Source of the DNA: a virus
IMG/VR virus record: IMGVR_UViG_3300031565_000140
Location: 1 to 38,848 of that record
Strand: one strand, 5' to 3'
Length of the DNA stretch: 38,848 nucleotides
Under the pieces are notes generated by a model, which was not told the origin of the DNA, ran no database searches, and saw nothing but the letters and a program-made list of their open reading frames with translations. The stretch's first letter is position 1. Each line of letters begins with the position of its first letter. Position numbers and translations under genes: made by a program. Below are positions 15,632 through 23,048 of the stretch, one piece after another.

Positions 15632-15660
15632 AAAACCCGCTCAACTGAGCGGGTTTTTTT
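15632..15660. terminator. Bidirectional rho-independent terminator
   Basis: AAAA-CCCGCTC, loop AACT, GAGCGGG-T7: an 11 bp stem with a GC-rich core and a T-run in the plus direction and A/T tract in the other. It separates convergent genes ending at 15628 (+) and 15659 (-). Confidence 0.9.
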
Positions 15661-17803
15661 ATATTATTCCGAGGTCTGCTAAAAAAGCAATGCAATTGGA
15701 TGGACCCCAACCCTTATAAAAATATTTGGTGTCATCAGGACCAGCAGTAGGGTCACCACCATCTTTCTGCCCATTCATTGGTGCTGCATCAGTTACAGTC
15801 CAATCAGGGGGAATATAATCACCATTACGATATTCAGCACCACTTAAAGTAATAATATCATCAGTAAATCCTTTTGAGGGAACATTATCATTCATTGTAA
15901 GTATATCGGTAACAGGAACCTCAATAATATCAGTCCAATGTGCATCAGAACGAGCAAACCATTTGGTGTTAAATTGTAATGCAGCTATTGTTTGTTGATT
16001 ACCCCCAACGAAATAATTGTTTAAATATCTAAATATTGTACCAAAAGTACCTTCTCTACTTTTTTGATGAGAAAAATTATCATTCGTTCTCACCCACCTC
16101 ACATCTTCCCAACCATCTGTACTATATCCCACCTGTGGAAGATGAACACATAGATTTAACCACGCTGCCCCAAACACATCAAGGTCACCATGACCAACTA
16201 GCGTTGCATTGCTTGGAAACTGATAATCACTATTAGGTTTTTCTCCACTGGTTTCAGTTATTAATATATTAACATTCCAATTTGGGTCTCTGGTAGCAAT
16301 ATTATTATCAGAAAATTCCATAAATCCATCTTCTTCAGTTTGGTCAGCATCATTTTCATGGTCATTATAGGTAAGTCCATGAAACTTAGCAACACTATAA
16401 AATTTTCCACCCTCAAAAGTTTTATGTTGAAGTCTCCATGCATTAGTATCGCTGGTGTCGTCTCCAGTTGATTCATTGGGTGGTTCAAGTCCATGATTTC
16501 TATTAGCGTATTGTGGGAATTTTAATTTATATCTAAGTGGTACGACAGTAAGATTATTACCTAACTCATAACTAAAATTCATTGGAACTACTTCATCACT
16601 AACTTCTAATGTCAAGAACCCCTTGAATTTTGTAAATATTCCCTGAACACTATCATTATCCACAGAAACCGGGTTTCCTAATTCATTGGTGATGATTTTA
16701 TCTCTGTTACAATTTATTATAACAACAAAATCACCATCACGTTTATATACGGAATACTCGCTTTTATCCAGAAGCACCATATCACTACCATCTTCTTCAA
16801 CATCACCAGTGTCAATTTTTTCATCGCTAACATTTGTTGGATAATAATAAATCTTTTCCGTAACTTCTCCAACTCGTTTATTCCAGACCCCAAATAAATT
16901 TTCCGATGGGTCTCTAGCTCTGAAGTATTCACGAATATGTTTGCCACCTTCCCAATCACTACTCCACATTGTATTATCACCATCAGTAAAGACACTACCG
17001 AAAATAACGAAAGTATTGGTCAATACTGAACGAATTCTGAAGTCCTGACGAGTGATTCCGATTTCAAAAATCTCCGCATCACCCCAGAATGGTCTAATAT
17101 CAACAGTTATTTCTTGTGTTTCGATGTTCGGTAAATCACCTAAATCTCTACTTGGTTTTATTCTGGTGTTATTATCGGTAAATAGATTTGGTGAATAACC
17201 AAGATTTGTTACCATAGATGCCGGGTTCATGCTGTATTCACCAATATCTGTGATATCACAACTCAGGTGAACGGTTTTTGTGCCAACTGGTACGCCAAAT
17301 ATCATGTAATCACCCGCTTTATTTGTAAGCGCAGTATATTTATAATATTTATTATATGCTTCTAAAAATGGTGGGTTTGCCACGACCTCTTCTTTAATTG
17401 GAAAGCTGCCAAATGGTTGTTTCGGTTTTATTATTTCGGTAATGGGGTCTTTCTTTGAAACTCGTGGAAGTAAATTATATCGTTTTCCCTCGTTATTTTC
17501 ATCTCTTGGTGTTTTATATGGATAAACGCTGTAGAGTTCAGGATTTAGTGCATCTTCGTCAGTAAGGGGGATAAATATACTTATTCTAGCATTTGGGATT
17601 CCAATTCCACCGTTAGCAATTACTCTACCAACTAAAACACCGTAATCCGCATTAAAATTCTGATACACATCCGCAGTACCAAGACTCATTGACATGAACT
17701 CAAGTGTTTCAACATCTTGTTCGAGTTTTACTTTCACGTATTTATCCAGATTCTGGTTTCCAGTGTAACCCGTACTAAAATAGATTCGTTGGGATTTATT
17801 CAT
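15659..17803 (-). CDS. Large virion protein with an N-terminal carboxypeptidase-regulatory/Cna-B-like domain
   Basis: A 714-residue protein starting MNKSQRIYFSTGYTG. A segment at ~residues 55-75 (VGRVIANGGIGIPNARISI) with a later partner YTALTNKAGDYMIFGVPVGTKTVHL (~155-180) matches the beta-sandwich pattern of carboxypeptidase-regulatory or Cna-B-like domains, with a long insertion between the two halves. Such domains are common in Bacteroidetes surface and phage adhesion proteins. The remainder is beta-rich, ending KGWGPSNCIAFLADLGII. The ATG at 17803 lies 16 bases after a late box, so it is preferred over the frame start at 17902, which is upstream of that box. Probably a tail or baseplate component; exact role unknown. 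Confidence 0.7.
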   Translation of the reverse strand: MNKSQRIYFSTGYTGNQNLDKYVKVKLEQDVETLEFMSMSLGTADVYQNFNADYGVLVGRVIANGGIGIPNARISIFIPLTDEDALNPELYSVYPYKTPRDENNEGKRYNLLPRVSKKDPITEIIKPKQPFGSFPIKEEVVANPPFLEAYNKYYKYTALTNKAGDYMIFGVPVGTKTVHLSCDITDIGEYSMNPASMVTNLGYSPNLFTDNNTRIKPSRDLGDLPNIETQEITVDIRPFWGDAEIFEIGITRQDFRIRSVLTNTFVIFGSVFTDGDNTMWSSDWEGGKHIREYFRARDPSENLFGVWNKRVGEVTEKIYYYPTNVSDEKIDTGDVEEDGSDMVLLDKSEYSVYKRDGDFVVIINCNRDKIITNELGNPVSVDNDSVQGIFTKFKGFLTLEVSDEVVPMNFSYELGNNLTVVPLRYKLKFPQYANRNHGLEPPNESTGDDTSDTNAWRLQHKTFEGGKFYSVAKFHGLTYNDHENDADQTEEDGFMEFSDNNIATRDPNWNVNILITETSGEKPNSDYQFPSNATLVGHGDLDVFGAAWLNLCVHLPQVGYSTDGWEDVRWVRTNDNFSHQKSREGTFGTIFRYLNNYFVGGNQQTIAALQFNTKWFARSDAHWTDIIEVPVTDILTMNDNVPSKGFTDDIITLSGAEYRNGDYIPPDWTVTDAAPMNGQKDGGDPTAGPDDTKYFYKGWGPSNCIAFLADLGII

Positions 17804-17819
17804 AATAAAAATGTTTCCT

Positions 17820-17827
17820 ATAAATAC
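17820..17827 (-). promoter_or_regulatory. Late promoter box GTATTTAT (minus strand)
   Basis: On the minus strand GTATTTAT followed by AGGAAAC, ending 16 bases before the ATG at 17803. This spacing equals that at 4811 and fixes the start of the 714-residue gene. Confidence 0.75.
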
Positions 17828-18092
17828 TAATACGAGAAAAACCAAACTTTTTTCATTTTTTTCAAAAAATTTTTTTCGGAAATCCAGACCAAAAAATTCC
17901 AATTATTTCCTAATTTATGAAAATTTGGGACATTTTAGGAAAAATCCACCGGAATTCAGATTTATGGATAAGAATAACAACGTGATATTAATTGCCTCAA
18001 AACACCTTTTCGATTATTTTTTAGTATTTATTTGAAAAGAATAGTCATCGGCTATAAACGAATAAATAATAAAAACTTAAATAATAGATAAT
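17828..18092. other. AT-rich divergent control region without genes
   Basis: 265 bases between the divergent 714-residue gene and the tail sheath gene. It holds runs of T and A (17845-17875), an inverted pair TTCCTAA...TTAGGAA separated by ~21 bases (near 17905-17940), the plus-strand late box at 18024-18031, and an unusually long A/T-rich leader before the sheath start codon. I see no convincing coding frame. Confidence 0.55.
18024..18031 (+). promoter_or_regulatory. Late promoter box GTATTTAT
   Basis: GTATTTAT followed by TTGAAAAG. It lies 61 bases before the sheath ATG at 18093, so the sheath mRNA would have a leader of about 50 bases, longer than at most other late genes. Confidence 0.7.
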
Positions 18093-20840
18093 ATGGCACA
18101 AGATTTTGTATTTACCTCTCCGGGTGTAAAATTTAAAGAAAGAGACTTGACTTACGTAACACGTAATGTTGGTATAACAACACTAGGTCTTGCTGGTGAA
18201 ACATTAAAGGGTCCAGCTTTCGAACCAGTCTTCATTCAAGACCAAACTCAGTTCTTCGAAAGATTTGGGGCACAAAGCACTAAAAGATTTCCAGACGGAC
18301 AACTTCAATATCAATTACCTTATGTTGCTAATGCCTTCCTTGAAGAAGCACAGCAACTTTGGGTAACTAGAGTATTGGGACTTAGTGGATATCAGGCAGG
18401 TAATGCTTGGAACATAACATTAAATGCTGGTGTTGACCTAGATTCAGTAACCGCAACTACGGTAACAACTGGAAACACACCATTTAGCGGTAGTTCATAT
18501 CTGGGTGTTTCATTAGGATTTCAAGGAGCAACTGGTGTATCTGATACTGGTTATACTAAAAACGTTATAACTGGTGTATTCACAAATTATGTTCACGAAT
18601 TTACTGCAACTACATATGTTGCTGGTGTCGGAATTGCTTATGATGAAGTGACACTATATACTGGTACATCATTAACTGAGTACGAGAATATGGTTCTGGC
18701 AGTAGTTAGAAGTAGAGGTGACTCAAACACTGCTGTTGATAGTGTTCCGGTTACTGAATTTACTACAACAAATCTTGATATTACAATTAATAATACACTC
18801 AGTGATACTGGTGACCTTTTTGCAACATTTACAATGGTTGCTTCAAGCACAGCAAATACCGGAACATATCAGGTTTCATTAAATCCTAATGACACCAGTT
18901 TCTTACCTAATGTTATTGGATATGGACCGAAAGACAAAACAACAATGATTTGGGTTGAAGCGATTTATCCCGACCTCATTAAGAAGCTCGATGATGACGG
19001 TTCTGCTTACGGTGTTAACACTGAACTGATTACTGGTAGTACTAGTGTATATAGTGATTATGAAACAACTTTCCAGACACCAGAAACACCTTGGGTTGTA
19101 TCTCAACTAAAGGGTAATAGTGTTGACAGATTGTTCAAATTTATCAGTATTTCAGATGGTAATGCTGCAAACCAAGAAATTAAAGTAACAATTGCAAACA
19201 TCGACCCATACTCAGGAGAATTCGATGTTGCTGTTCGTGCTTTCTACGATACTGACGCAAATCCAAGTGTACTGGAAACCTACCAAAAATGTACAATGAT
19301 TAAGGGTCAGTCAAATTATATTGGTCAGCGTATCGGTACAAGTGATGGTGAATACAGTCTATTGAGTAAATATGTTATGGTTGAAATGGGTGATGATATT
19401 CCTCTTGATGTATTCCCAGCAGGTTTTGAAGGGTACGTACAAAGTAATTACGCAATGTCAGCAACTGGTGACGGTAGTACTTCAGGTGTTGCACCAAAAA
19501 TTTTCTATAAGACTGGTTATACTGATACCGATAAAATAATTAAAACATATCTTGGTATTTCAGAAACCGCATATACTAATGACGGCATAAACCAAAACTT
19601 ATTTAATTTCATTAACTTCTATAGTGGACAAGACCCTGATGATTTCACAAAATCACATGGATTCCATATGGACTCTGGAGTTACTGGTATCGTTTTCTAT
19701 CCAGAAGGCGAATTTGATGGTGGTGCTGGTAAATTCCAGACATATAATGACACTGATGACCCAACAAATCCATATTATGACATCAAAACAAGGAAATTCA
19801 CACTGGTTCCTGCTGGTGGTTTTAATGGTTGGGATGTAAATAGGAGAGAGCGTTCATACGGTGATGGTTATGTACAAGGTGGAAGACAGAGTGGTCATCC
19901 GGGTCAACCATTGGTTGTTCCAACAAATGACTTCCAAGCATGGGAAATGGCAATCGATACTTTCAGTAATCCTGAGAATGTCACAATTAACCTTTTCTCA
20001 ACTCCCGGTATTAACTGGACAGACCAAACAACATTGGTTCAGAACACAATCGATATGATTGAACAGCAAAGAACCGATAGTTTATATGTAATTGATTCTC
20101 CTGAACTAGCTGGTGTTATTACACCAACAGTTGGTGGAAGCGGTAAAGAAGATGTTACTGTTTCAGAGGAAATCGTTAGATTACTTGAAGACACAGAAAT
20201 CGACAGTAGCTACACTTGTACTTACTTCCCTTGGATTCAGATGCGTGATACTCAGAATAACGTCAACGTTTATATTCCACCAACAGGTGAAGTTGTAAGA
20301 GCGATGGCATTTACCGATAACGTGAGATTCCCTTGGTTCGCACCTGCTGGTCTGAATCGTGGTGTAACTAACGCCAAGAAGTCAATGTATAAATTGTCTC
20401 TGGAAGCACGTGATATTATCTACGCAGGTAGAATCAACCCAATGGCTGATTTCGCTGATGCAGGTACTGCAATTTTTGGTCAGAAGACTCTTCAGGTTAA
20501 AGAAAGTGCACTTGATAGAATCAATGTTCGTAGATTACTGCTTCAAATCAAGGTTCTTATTGCTAATGTTGCAATCAGACTTGTATTCGAACAGAACGAC
20601 CAAGCAACTATTGACCAATTCTTAAATAAAGTAAACCCAATTCTTGATAGCATCAAGAGAGAAAGAGGTCTAACCGACTTCAGGGTTAAAATGGACAATA
20701 GTAATAACACTCCCGAAACTCGTGACAGAAACGAGCTATATGGTGAAATATTCTTGAAACCAACACGTGCTGTTGAATTCATCGGTATTACATTCACCAT
20801 CACACCATCTGGTGCATCATTTGATGACGTAGGTGGCTGA
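18093..20840 (+). CDS. Contractile tail sheath protein (T4 gp18 family)
   Basis: A 915-residue sheath protein. The N-terminus (residues ~5-40, FTSPGVKFKERDLT...GITTLGLAGETLKGPAF) is the conserved start of sheath proteins, where a strand donates to the neighbouring subunit. The C-terminal ~190 residues (from ~725) hold the sheath core: GEVVRAMAFTDNVRFPWFAPAG, SALDRINVRRLLLQIK, a helical FEQNDQATIDQFLNKV and the final VEFIGITFTITPSG strand. It is about 250 residues longer than T4 gp18 (659), with extra beta-rich, Thr/Gly-rich sequence at ~115-300 and beyond, probably surface-exposed insertions. The downstream order acidic protein-tube matches 18-19 adjacency. Own late promoter and terminator. 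Confidence 0.93.
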   Translation: MAQDFVFTSPGVKFKERDLTYVTRNVGITTLGLAGETLKGPAFEPVFIQDQTQFFERFGAQSTKRFPDGQLQYQLPYVANAFLEEAQQLWVTRVLGLSGYQAGNAWNITLNAGVDLDSVTATTVTTGNTPFSGSSYLGVSLGFQGATGVSDTGYTKNVITGVFTNYVHEFTATTYVAGVGIAYDEVTLYTGTSLTEYENMVLAVVRSRGDSNTAVDSVPVTEFTTTNLDITINNTLSDTGDLFATFTMVASSTANTGTYQVSLNPNDTSFLPNVIGYGPKDKTTMIWVEAIYPDLIKKLDDDGSAYGVNTELITGSTSVYSDYETTFQTPETPWVVSQLKGNSVDRLFKFISISDGNAANQEIKVTIANIDPYSGEFDVAVRAFYDTDANPSVLETYQKCTMIKGQSNYIGQRIGTSDGEYSLLSKYVMVEMGDDIPLDVFPAGFEGYVQSNYAMSATGDGSTSGVAPKIFYKTGYTDTDKIIKTYLGISETAYTNDGINQNLFNFINFYSGQDPDDFTKSHGFHMDSGVTGIVFYPEGEFDGGAGKFQTYNDTDDPTNPYYDIKTRKFTLVPAGGFNGWDVNRRERSYGDGYVQGGRQSGHPGQPLVVPTNDFQAWEMAIDTFSNPENVTINLFSTPGINWTDQTTLVQNTIDMIEQQRTDSLYVIDSPELAGVITPTVGGSGKEDVTVSEEIVRLLEDTEIDSSYTCTYFPWIQMRDTQNNVNVYIPPTGEVVRAMAFTDNVRFPWFAPAGLNRGVTNAKKSMYKLSLEARDIIYAGRINPMADFADAGTAIFGQKTLQVKESALDRINVRRLLLQIKVLIANVAIRLVFEQNDQATIDQFLNKVNPILDSIKRERGLTDFRVKMDNSNNTPETRDRNELYGEIFLKPTRAVEFIGITFTITPSGASFDDVGG

Positions 20841-20858
20841 TAATAAGGTTTAAGTAAG

Positions 20859-20887
20859 GAAAAGACTCACGATTAGTGGGTCTTTTT
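20859..20887 (+). terminator. Rho-independent terminator after the sheath gene
   Basis: GAAAAGACTCAC, loop GATTA, GTGGGTCTTTTTC: 11-12 bp stem with one G-T wobble, followed by a T-rich stretch. It ends 10 bases before the next late box, so sheath and downstream gene are separate units. Confidence 0.8.
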
Positions 20888-20896
20888 CATTTATGA

Positions 20897-20904
20897 GTAT
20901 TTAT
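20897..20904 (+). promoter_or_regulatory. Late promoter box GTATTTAT
   Basis: GTATTTAT followed by GTGAAATAA, 32 bases before the ATG at 20937 and immediately after the sheath terminator. Confidence 0.7.
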
Positions 20905-20936
20905 GTGAAATAATAATAACGATAAATTAGAATATT

Positions 20937-21347
20937 ATGACAAATAGAAGAGGAAGACCCACAAAAAGTGCTCTGGGTCAAACACCAGCACCTAAAGTAG
21001 AAGAAGTTGCAAAATTACTAGCACCAGAATTAGAATCTGTTGTTCCTATGGCAGAACCACCAGTGGTTGAAGAACCTGTGGAAGAAAAAGGATTTGTATA
21101 TGGTGAGGATTATGTTGACAATCCCGATATTGAAAGAGTGTTGGTGGAGAAAGTTTCACCACAAGTATTTGAAGAACCCGTTGAAGAAGTTTCTACTGAA
21201 GTTCCTTTACAAGATGAACTCCCAGATGATGAAGACGTTGATGACGGGGATTTTGAGGAAGAAGAAGAAAAGCCACCAAGGACTTTGAAAAGTCTTGGAA
21301 AAGCTGAACTAAGGTTATTTCAGAGAACAGGTATTATGCCAAAATAA
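20937..21347 (+). CDS. Acidic, proline-rich low-complexity protein
   Basis: A 136-residue protein with a short basic start (MTNRRGRPTKSALG, recalling an AT-hook-like GRP). The body is Pro/Glu/Val-rich and probably disordered, with several near-repeats of EEPVEE. An acidic run (PDDEDVDDGDFEEEEE) is followed by a compact C-terminal tail (KSLGKAELRLFQRTGIMPK) that may be the functional binding peptide. It lies between sheath and tube genes under its own late promoter. Function unknown; a chaperone-like or scaffold role in tail assembly is a guess from position and charge. Confidence 0.65.
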   Translation: MTNRRGRPTKSALGQTPAPKVEEVAKLLAPELESVVPMAEPPVVEEPVEEKGFVYGEDYVDNPDIERVLVEKVSPQVFEEPVEEVSTEVPLQDELPDDEDVDDGDFEEEEEKPPRTLKSLGKAELRLFQRTGIMPK

Positions 21348-21386
21348 TTTTGTTTGTTTTTATCGGTATGATTTTCAAATACCAGA

Positions 21387-21394
21387 GTATTTAT
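21387..21394 (+). promoter_or_regulatory. Late promoter box GTATTTAT
   Basis: GTATTTAT followed by TATTAAACGCAAAAA, 42 bases before the ATG of the tail tube gene. Confidence 0.7.
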
Positions 21395-21436
21395 TATTAA
21401 ACGCAAAAATAAGCAGAAAATTAACATTCAAATAAC

Positions 21437-21934
21437 ATGGCAGCAGAAGAAACAATGATAAGAACGATGCCGTTCGAATACGAACCAAAAAGAGTCAATA
21501 GATTCTTTGCCGTATTTGACGACTCATTAGGAATTCAGGTTTGGAAAGTTCAGAAGTTCAAAAGACCTTCGATGAAAATCAATAGTGTCCCAATTATGTA
21601 CATGAACGAACAAAACTATGTTGCTGGTAGATATACTTGGGATTCGATGTCAGTGACATTCCTAGACCCAATTGGTCCGTCTACTTCACAGCAACTTATG
21701 GAGTGGGTTCGTTTACATGCTGAATCTCTTACAGGACGTATGGGATACGCAGCAGGTTATAAAAAAGACATTACACTTAAATCATTAGACCCAACAGGTG
21801 TTGAGGTTGAAAAATGGTTCTTGGAGCAATGTCAAATCGTAAGTATTGACTTTGGTGATAACGATTATACAAATGATGAACTGACAAACATTACACTAGA
21901 AATTCAACCTTGGAGATGTATCCTTAACCTATAA
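21437..21934 (+). CDS. Tail tube protein (T4 gp19-like)
   Basis: A 165-residue protein, almost the length of T4 gp19 (163). Features of the family are a strand-rich start (RVNRFFAVFDDSLGIQVWKVQKFKRP), the polymerisation-loop region (NEQNYVAGRYTWDSMSVTFLDP, residues ~57-78), a helix (SQQLMEWVRLHAES) and the closing strands ENITLEIQPW-type (NITLEIQPWRC). It stacks as hexameric rings inside the sheath. Its gene lies downstream of the sheath gene, with a strong terminator after it. Confidence 0.9.
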   Translation: MAAEETMIRTMPFEYEPKRVNRFFAVFDDSLGIQVWKVQKFKRPSMKINSVPIMYMNEQNYVAGRYTWDSMSVTFLDPIGPSTSQQLMEWVRLHAESLTGRMGYAAGYKKDITLKSLDPTGVEVEKWFLEQCQIVSIDFGDNDYTNDELTNITLEIQPWRCILNL

Positions 21935-21955
21935 GATACACACACTACTAAATCT

Positions 21956-21984
21956 AAAGCCATCCGTTTCGGGTGGCTTTTTTT
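21956..21984. terminator. Bidirectional rho-independent terminator
   Basis: AAAGCCATCC, loop GTTTC, GGGTGGCTTT-TTTT: a 10 bp stem with one wobble and T-run. It lies between the tail tube stop (21934) and the convergent minus gene ending at 21983. Confidence 0.85.
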
Positions 21985-22171
21985 ATTGGAAGGTGCAGCC
22001 AGTGGGGGTCACTACGAAATCACACACGATGTATTGAAGAGATGTTTTTGGGAACACGTAGACGTTTATAATTCCATCTTCAACTTTAATTGTAAAATCT
22101 GAAATTTCACCATTTTCCTTTGATACTTCCATCTTTTTTTGAACGCATCTAATCTTATTATCTTCTGTCAT
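21983..22171 (-). CDS. Small hypothetical protein
   Basis: A 62-residue protein (MTEDNKIRCVQKKMEVSKE...) that reads as a small beta-rich domain: FTIKVEDGIINVYVF and YIVCDFVVTPTG strands, with three Cys. It lies downstream of the nuclease gene, separated from it by a near-palindromic 31-base element, and ends at a terminator. No function recognised. Confidence 0.55.
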   Translation of the reverse strand: MTEDNKIRCVQKKMEVSKENGEISDFTIKVEDGIINVYVFPKTSLQYIVCDFVVTPTGCTFQ

Positions 22172-22188
22172 CTTTGTTGGTTTTTACT

Positions 22189-22219
22189 AACATTAACCAC
22201 TAAATTAGGTGTTAATGTT
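22189..22219. repeat. Near-perfect inverted repeat, possible operator or RNA hairpin
   Basis: Arms AACATTAACCACTAA and TTAGGTGTTAATGTT are 15 bases each, with 13 of 15 positions complementary and a single central base. It occupies most of the 55-base gap between the nuclease stop and the small gene start. It lacks a T-run on the minus-strand exit side, so an ordinary terminator is unlikely. Confidence 0.6.
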
Positions 22220-22226
22220 GGGATTT

Positions 22227-23012
22227 CTATGCAGCTAATTCTGCGATTCTGTTGTTCATCATAATGTTGGTGTAATAACTTCTGTCTTTGGTCTCAATTA
22301 TTTCATAATTCTCGTTATTATGACTGAACCAAACAATATATGATTTTCCTAGTTTTATACCAGTATTTTTCTCAATAATCATTTTATACATGGCAAGTTG
22401 AAGCGAATAAATTTCCAAATCACTGTCTTCCAACATAAATAATTCATCATGAAAATGTCGGGACTTCATTTCCTTATCGAATTTCTTGTTGGTTTTCCAG
22501 TCCCAAATTTGGAACTGTTTCATTTTTACGTTATAAAATAGGATATCGAGCATTCCACCAATTAATGACTCTCTATCGTATATTATCATCTCTGTTCGTA
22601 TCGGAATGAGTTTTCCTTGAATATCGTTATAGAAATTATCAACATGTTTTTTCGTTATCTCGTATTCCGGTAAAACCGGGTCAAATCCGAATTCGTCAAG
22701 AATCTGTTGTTTCGGATAGGGGAATATTTTATTTAAAAACAATCTTTCTGCGTAGTCATGGATTGCCGAACCTTTCATTGTGCCCTTTTTGTTTATAAAT
22801 TCCCAAGCACGCAACACTTCTCTCTGAGTAAGAGTGTATTCATTGGCTTTATAATCTGACCAATAATCTTCGTCAAATTCTTCCTGATATCGATGGATTA
22901 ATGTAGTAACACTCACCAATTCTTTACCATCCACATAATATTTATGTGGTTCATCATGAAACGTGACTTCGTTAAATGAAGTGAAAAATTTATTGGGAAC
23001 CTCGATGTTCAT
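22227..23012 (-). CDS. PD-(D/E)XK nuclease, RecB/Cas4-like exonuclease family
   Basis: A 261-residue protein with the RecB-type nuclease core. GSAIHDYAERL carries H85, followed by E141 (RTEMIIYD), GGMLDILFY with D156, and IWDWKTNKK with D171 and K173 (the D-x-K). SLQLAMYK carries Q205 and Y209 of the trailing QxxxY motif. All catalytic residues are present. No Cys cluster for an Fe-S centre is seen, so it is closer to RecB/lambda-exo-type phage enzymes than to true Cas4. The N-terminal DEPHKYYVDGKELVSVTTLI is typical of this phage subgroup. Likely roles are DNA end processing in recombination or host DNA degradation. It has its own host-type promoter inside a structural block. Confidence 0.87.
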   Translation of the reverse strand: MNIEVPNKFFTSFNEVTFHDEPHKYYVDGKELVSVTTLIHRYQEEFDEDYWSDYKANEYTLTQREVLRAWEFINKKGTMKGSAIHDYAERLFLNKIFPYPKQQILDEFGFDPVLPEYEITKKHVDNFYNDIQGKLIPIRTEMIIYDRESLIGGMLDILFYNVKMKQFQIWDWKTNKKFDKEMKSRHFHDELFMLEDSDLEIYSLQLAMYKMIIEKNTGIKLGKSYIVWFSHNNENYEIIETKDRSYYTNIMMNNRIAELAA

Positions 23013-23017
23013 TGCAG

Positions 23018-23048
23018 CAAATATACAAAAATTTTAGTTCGTGACAAC
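23018..23048 (-). promoter_or_regulatory. Host-type (Bacteroidetes sigma-ABfA-like) promoter
   Basis: On the minus strand GTTG (plus 23048-23045), 19 bases, then TATATTTG (plus 23025-23018) match -33 TTG and -7 TAnnTTTG. The ATG at 23012 follows after 5 bases, so the transcript may be leaderless. The promoter overlaps the 3' end of the hub gene. Confidence 0.7.

Noticed and set aside
17811-18035. 74-codon plus-strand frame between the two divergent late genes
   Set aside because: It overlaps the minus-strand late box at its start and the plus-strand late box at its end, and its product is low-complexity, driven by T- and A-runs.
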